From positions 1 through 64,000 of the forward strand of contig UZAE01012022.1 in the NCBI GenBank assembly GCA_900617975.1: a stretch of 64,000 bases of DNA, in the 5' to 3' direction. Source of the DNA: Rodentolepis nana (Eukaryota > Platyhelminthes > Cestoda > Cyclophyllidea > Hymenolepididae). The notes below the pieces were generated by a model that did no database searches, was not told the origin of the DNA, and was given only the letters and a program-made list of their open reading frames with translations. Below are positions 61,862 to 64,000 of this stretch, piece by piece (the first letter of the stretch is position 1; the number at the start of each line of letters is the position of its first letter). Made by a program: the position numbers and the translations under genes.

Positions 61862-63663
61862 GCATTCCTAAATATAAGTTCGTGTTCACAAAATGGGAGA
61901 TAGGTTCATATAATGATGAGGTTTTCTCAGAAATGCCTGGAGTCATTTGGGGTATTTTAGTGTAAATTCACAAAATTCTGTTTAACAATGATCATGTTGC
62001 GTTTACTTGCACTTTATGTGACCAATCTCTAATCGACTTCATAAAAATTAGGAAAACTGTGAAAGACTAAATTGAGAATTTCTCGAATCTTAAGGAACAA
62101 TAGTAAAATTTCCAGCGTAAACGTGTACCTTTCAGATTGTATAGAGGTTAAAATAGAAGTTAAAGTACAAGTACTCTAGCAAAACAAACTTAAAATGTGA
62201 TAGCGAAGTAATTTTCATTATCTACTTTTTGACGTTGTATTATCATCTTTTAGATAAAAAATATAAATAATTTTAATCCAAAGCATAAAATAAATAAACA
62301 ATCTATTGTGAATCATTTATAAGGATTCCACATTTTTGCTTAGCTCTATTATCTAGTAGAATAGTTTTTTTGCGCAAGGGTGGAGTAAAGCCTAAGTGTT
62401 TTTTGTGCAGTTGTGAGAATTGTTGGGAGGCAAATAGGCACATAAAGCCATATTAAGCATCCCCATTGTCACCCTGGTCTATTAACTACTGTAAAAACGC
62501 ACATACACTTGCATTTATATGTGGGGGGATTTTATGCGCATAAATGGTTCTGTAAGCCAGTAAGATTCAAGATAGCTGTTAACACAAAACATCGGAATAC
62601 CCTGGGAAATTGTTGATGAAACACTGATAATAAAGTCACGCCACAAGGAAAACTTGACCATTGAGGAGGCAAGGGAAACAAATAAATGTATAATTTACTG
62701 AATTTTAACAAGGCTGAGCACAATCTACATGTAACATATTCTCCAGACTCTTAAATTTAGCTCTAAAATAAATTTCTTCCTCCACAAGCACGTAGATTTA
62801 ATTGGTAAGGTCTCTTAGTTGTGTTACTGGGTGGGTGTTTTTGAAATGATTGGGTCGAAATTAGGGAAAAAAAAACAATTTCCTAACGTGACGCAAATCT
62901 GCACGAATTGTTATATTTACCGTTTTCTGCTTGAAGGAGATTTCATTTTCTTATGCCTATCTGCCTAATTTTCATTTTTGTACCGCGTCTCTTTTATCGA
63001 GTTGGGTTCATAAAATCGATTGTTTATCCTCCCCCCCCCCCACCCCTCCCCCCCCCAACAAAAAGGTCAAAACTGATTTCAAGGTTGGCATTACGCTACG
63101 CAAATTAGAAGTCAGACCGCCCTTAGTCTTTTGGCAAAAACACTGGAAAATGTGCAATTAGAGAGTGTTCGAGATTAATTTTATGAAATGACATTTGATC
63201 ACACACGTACGCACGCACACACATACACTACGCTTCCATTAAAAGTTCATTGTTGTAGATGGAGCTCGATATAAGAATGCTTGAAAGCTCTGGTAGAATT
63301 TATTGCATGTGTGAGAGTTGTTACTTTGATCTAATCTTTCTACGCATAGACTGCTAATATTTAATTGATAATAAAATAAAGATGTATTTGCCAAATTGCT
63401 AACTACAACCCTGGTAAATTTTTTGAAACATTTTTCGCACTTTATAGTATCAGTAGTAGCTTCTGTTTATGGCTGATTGACAAAAAATACAAATTGGTGG
63501 GTGTGTGAGAGTTTTCTGATAACTTTAAGTCGTTTGATCCAAAAACTACATTTGGTCGTAAACTTGAAAACAACTGGCTTTTTCCACTTATCATCTTAAG
63601 CGTATTTTCAGAGCCTTATTTTATGAATACAGTCAAGGCGGTGTTGAGGAAAGGTTATGCATA
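61862..63663. other. No exon recognised; probable intron
   Basis: AT-rich DNA with two C runs (63031-63041 and 63048-63056). Confidence 0.5.
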
Positions 63664-63944
63664 TGTTATATCAAATGGCAGGCGTTTTGATAGTTGTTAT
63701 TAGTCCTTTAGCTGACTTCAGGCTTCACAGAGGGGAGAGGAGTGATCCGCAGAGGTAGAAGGGGCAGACAGACAAGAAGTCAGAGAAAAGGTAAGATGAG
63801 CACTGTGAAAGTGGTCGAATATGACACGCAGTGGGGACAAGGTAGTTTGAAGTGAGAAGTCAACTGCCGGTTTATAGACTTTTTGCCGTATGAGTATACG
63901 TTGCTCATGATGCCCCACGTGGAGGTAAGTCTATCGCACACCCC
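63664..63944 (-). repeat. S-rep copy 11
   Basis: Antisense copy from gttatatcaaatggcaggcg to ctatcgcacacccc. The head hairpin is paired, the tail stem is broken, and GAG|GTAAGT is present on the + strand. It lacks the poly-G segment. Confidence 0.83.
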
Positions 63945-64000
63945 AGTTATACAGATGTCTGTATTACGAGAAGATCAGTTACAATAACGGTATAATTGAG

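Noticed and set aside
1..64000. CRISPR arrays, bacterial operons, integrated virus genes
   Set aside because: None seen; repeats are dispersed, and no capsid, envelope or reverse-transcriptase core was found.

Overview
This is animal nuclear DNA: AT-rich, intron-rich, full of microsatellites and decayed mobile elements, with one multi-exon gene on the + strand and no operons. I cannot fix the phylum from sequence alone. A divergent single gene with kilobase introns, mariner/Tc1 relics and a LINE of the type common in invertebrates point to an invertebrate; arthropod and flatworm/lophotrochozoan are both possible.

The gene occupies about 33.36-59.11 kb. I assembled nine exons by hand from splice sites and reading phase. 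Together they encode roughly 790 residues that match the middle of KIDINS220/ARMS, the KAP-family P-loop membrane scaffold: the start of the KAP domain (exon 2), a first pair of membrane helices (exon 3), a cytosolic segment (exons 4-5), a second pair of helices and the Walker B strand (exon 6), and the C-terminal half of the KAP domain (exons 7-9). The ankyrin repeats expected at the N terminus are not seen; they should lie upstream of the window or in small exons I missed, because exon 1 begins in mid-codon. The gene also continues past exon 9. The Walker A loop in exon 2 appears degenerate while Walker B is kept. The intron after exon 7 needs a GC-AG donor. Exon 3 lies between two (TA)n tracts and its length is a multiple of three.

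The first 33 kb, upstream of the first recognisable exon, holds relics: a Tc1/mariner remnant (1.4-1.8 kb), a tRNA-Asp-like relic (2.7 kb), a possible C2H2 zinc-finger relic (19.1 kb), a 5'-damaged DD34D mariner (25.7-26.6 kb), a GC-richer block (28.6-29.3 kb) and a 308-base assembly gap beside a GGGAGGT minisatellite (31.0 kb).

The most novel item is a short interspersed repeat family, called S-rep here, with eleven copies plus one tail fragment in 64 kb. It is about 310-340 bp and runs from a structured head (an outer stem and a hairpin that shows one compensatory base-pair change) to a tail with a small stem-loop and an AAATA-like tract. One 650-bp copy (47.57-48.22 kb) has the same head and tail but carries an open 66-codon C terminus of a LINE polyprotein between them, which suggests a LINE-SINE partnership. 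In the antisense orientation most copies show a perfect AG|GTAAGT splice donor. The chimeric copy, inside a KIDINS220 intron, also has a strong acceptor and so could be exonised. Poly-G runs of 10-23 bases are unusually frequent across the window.
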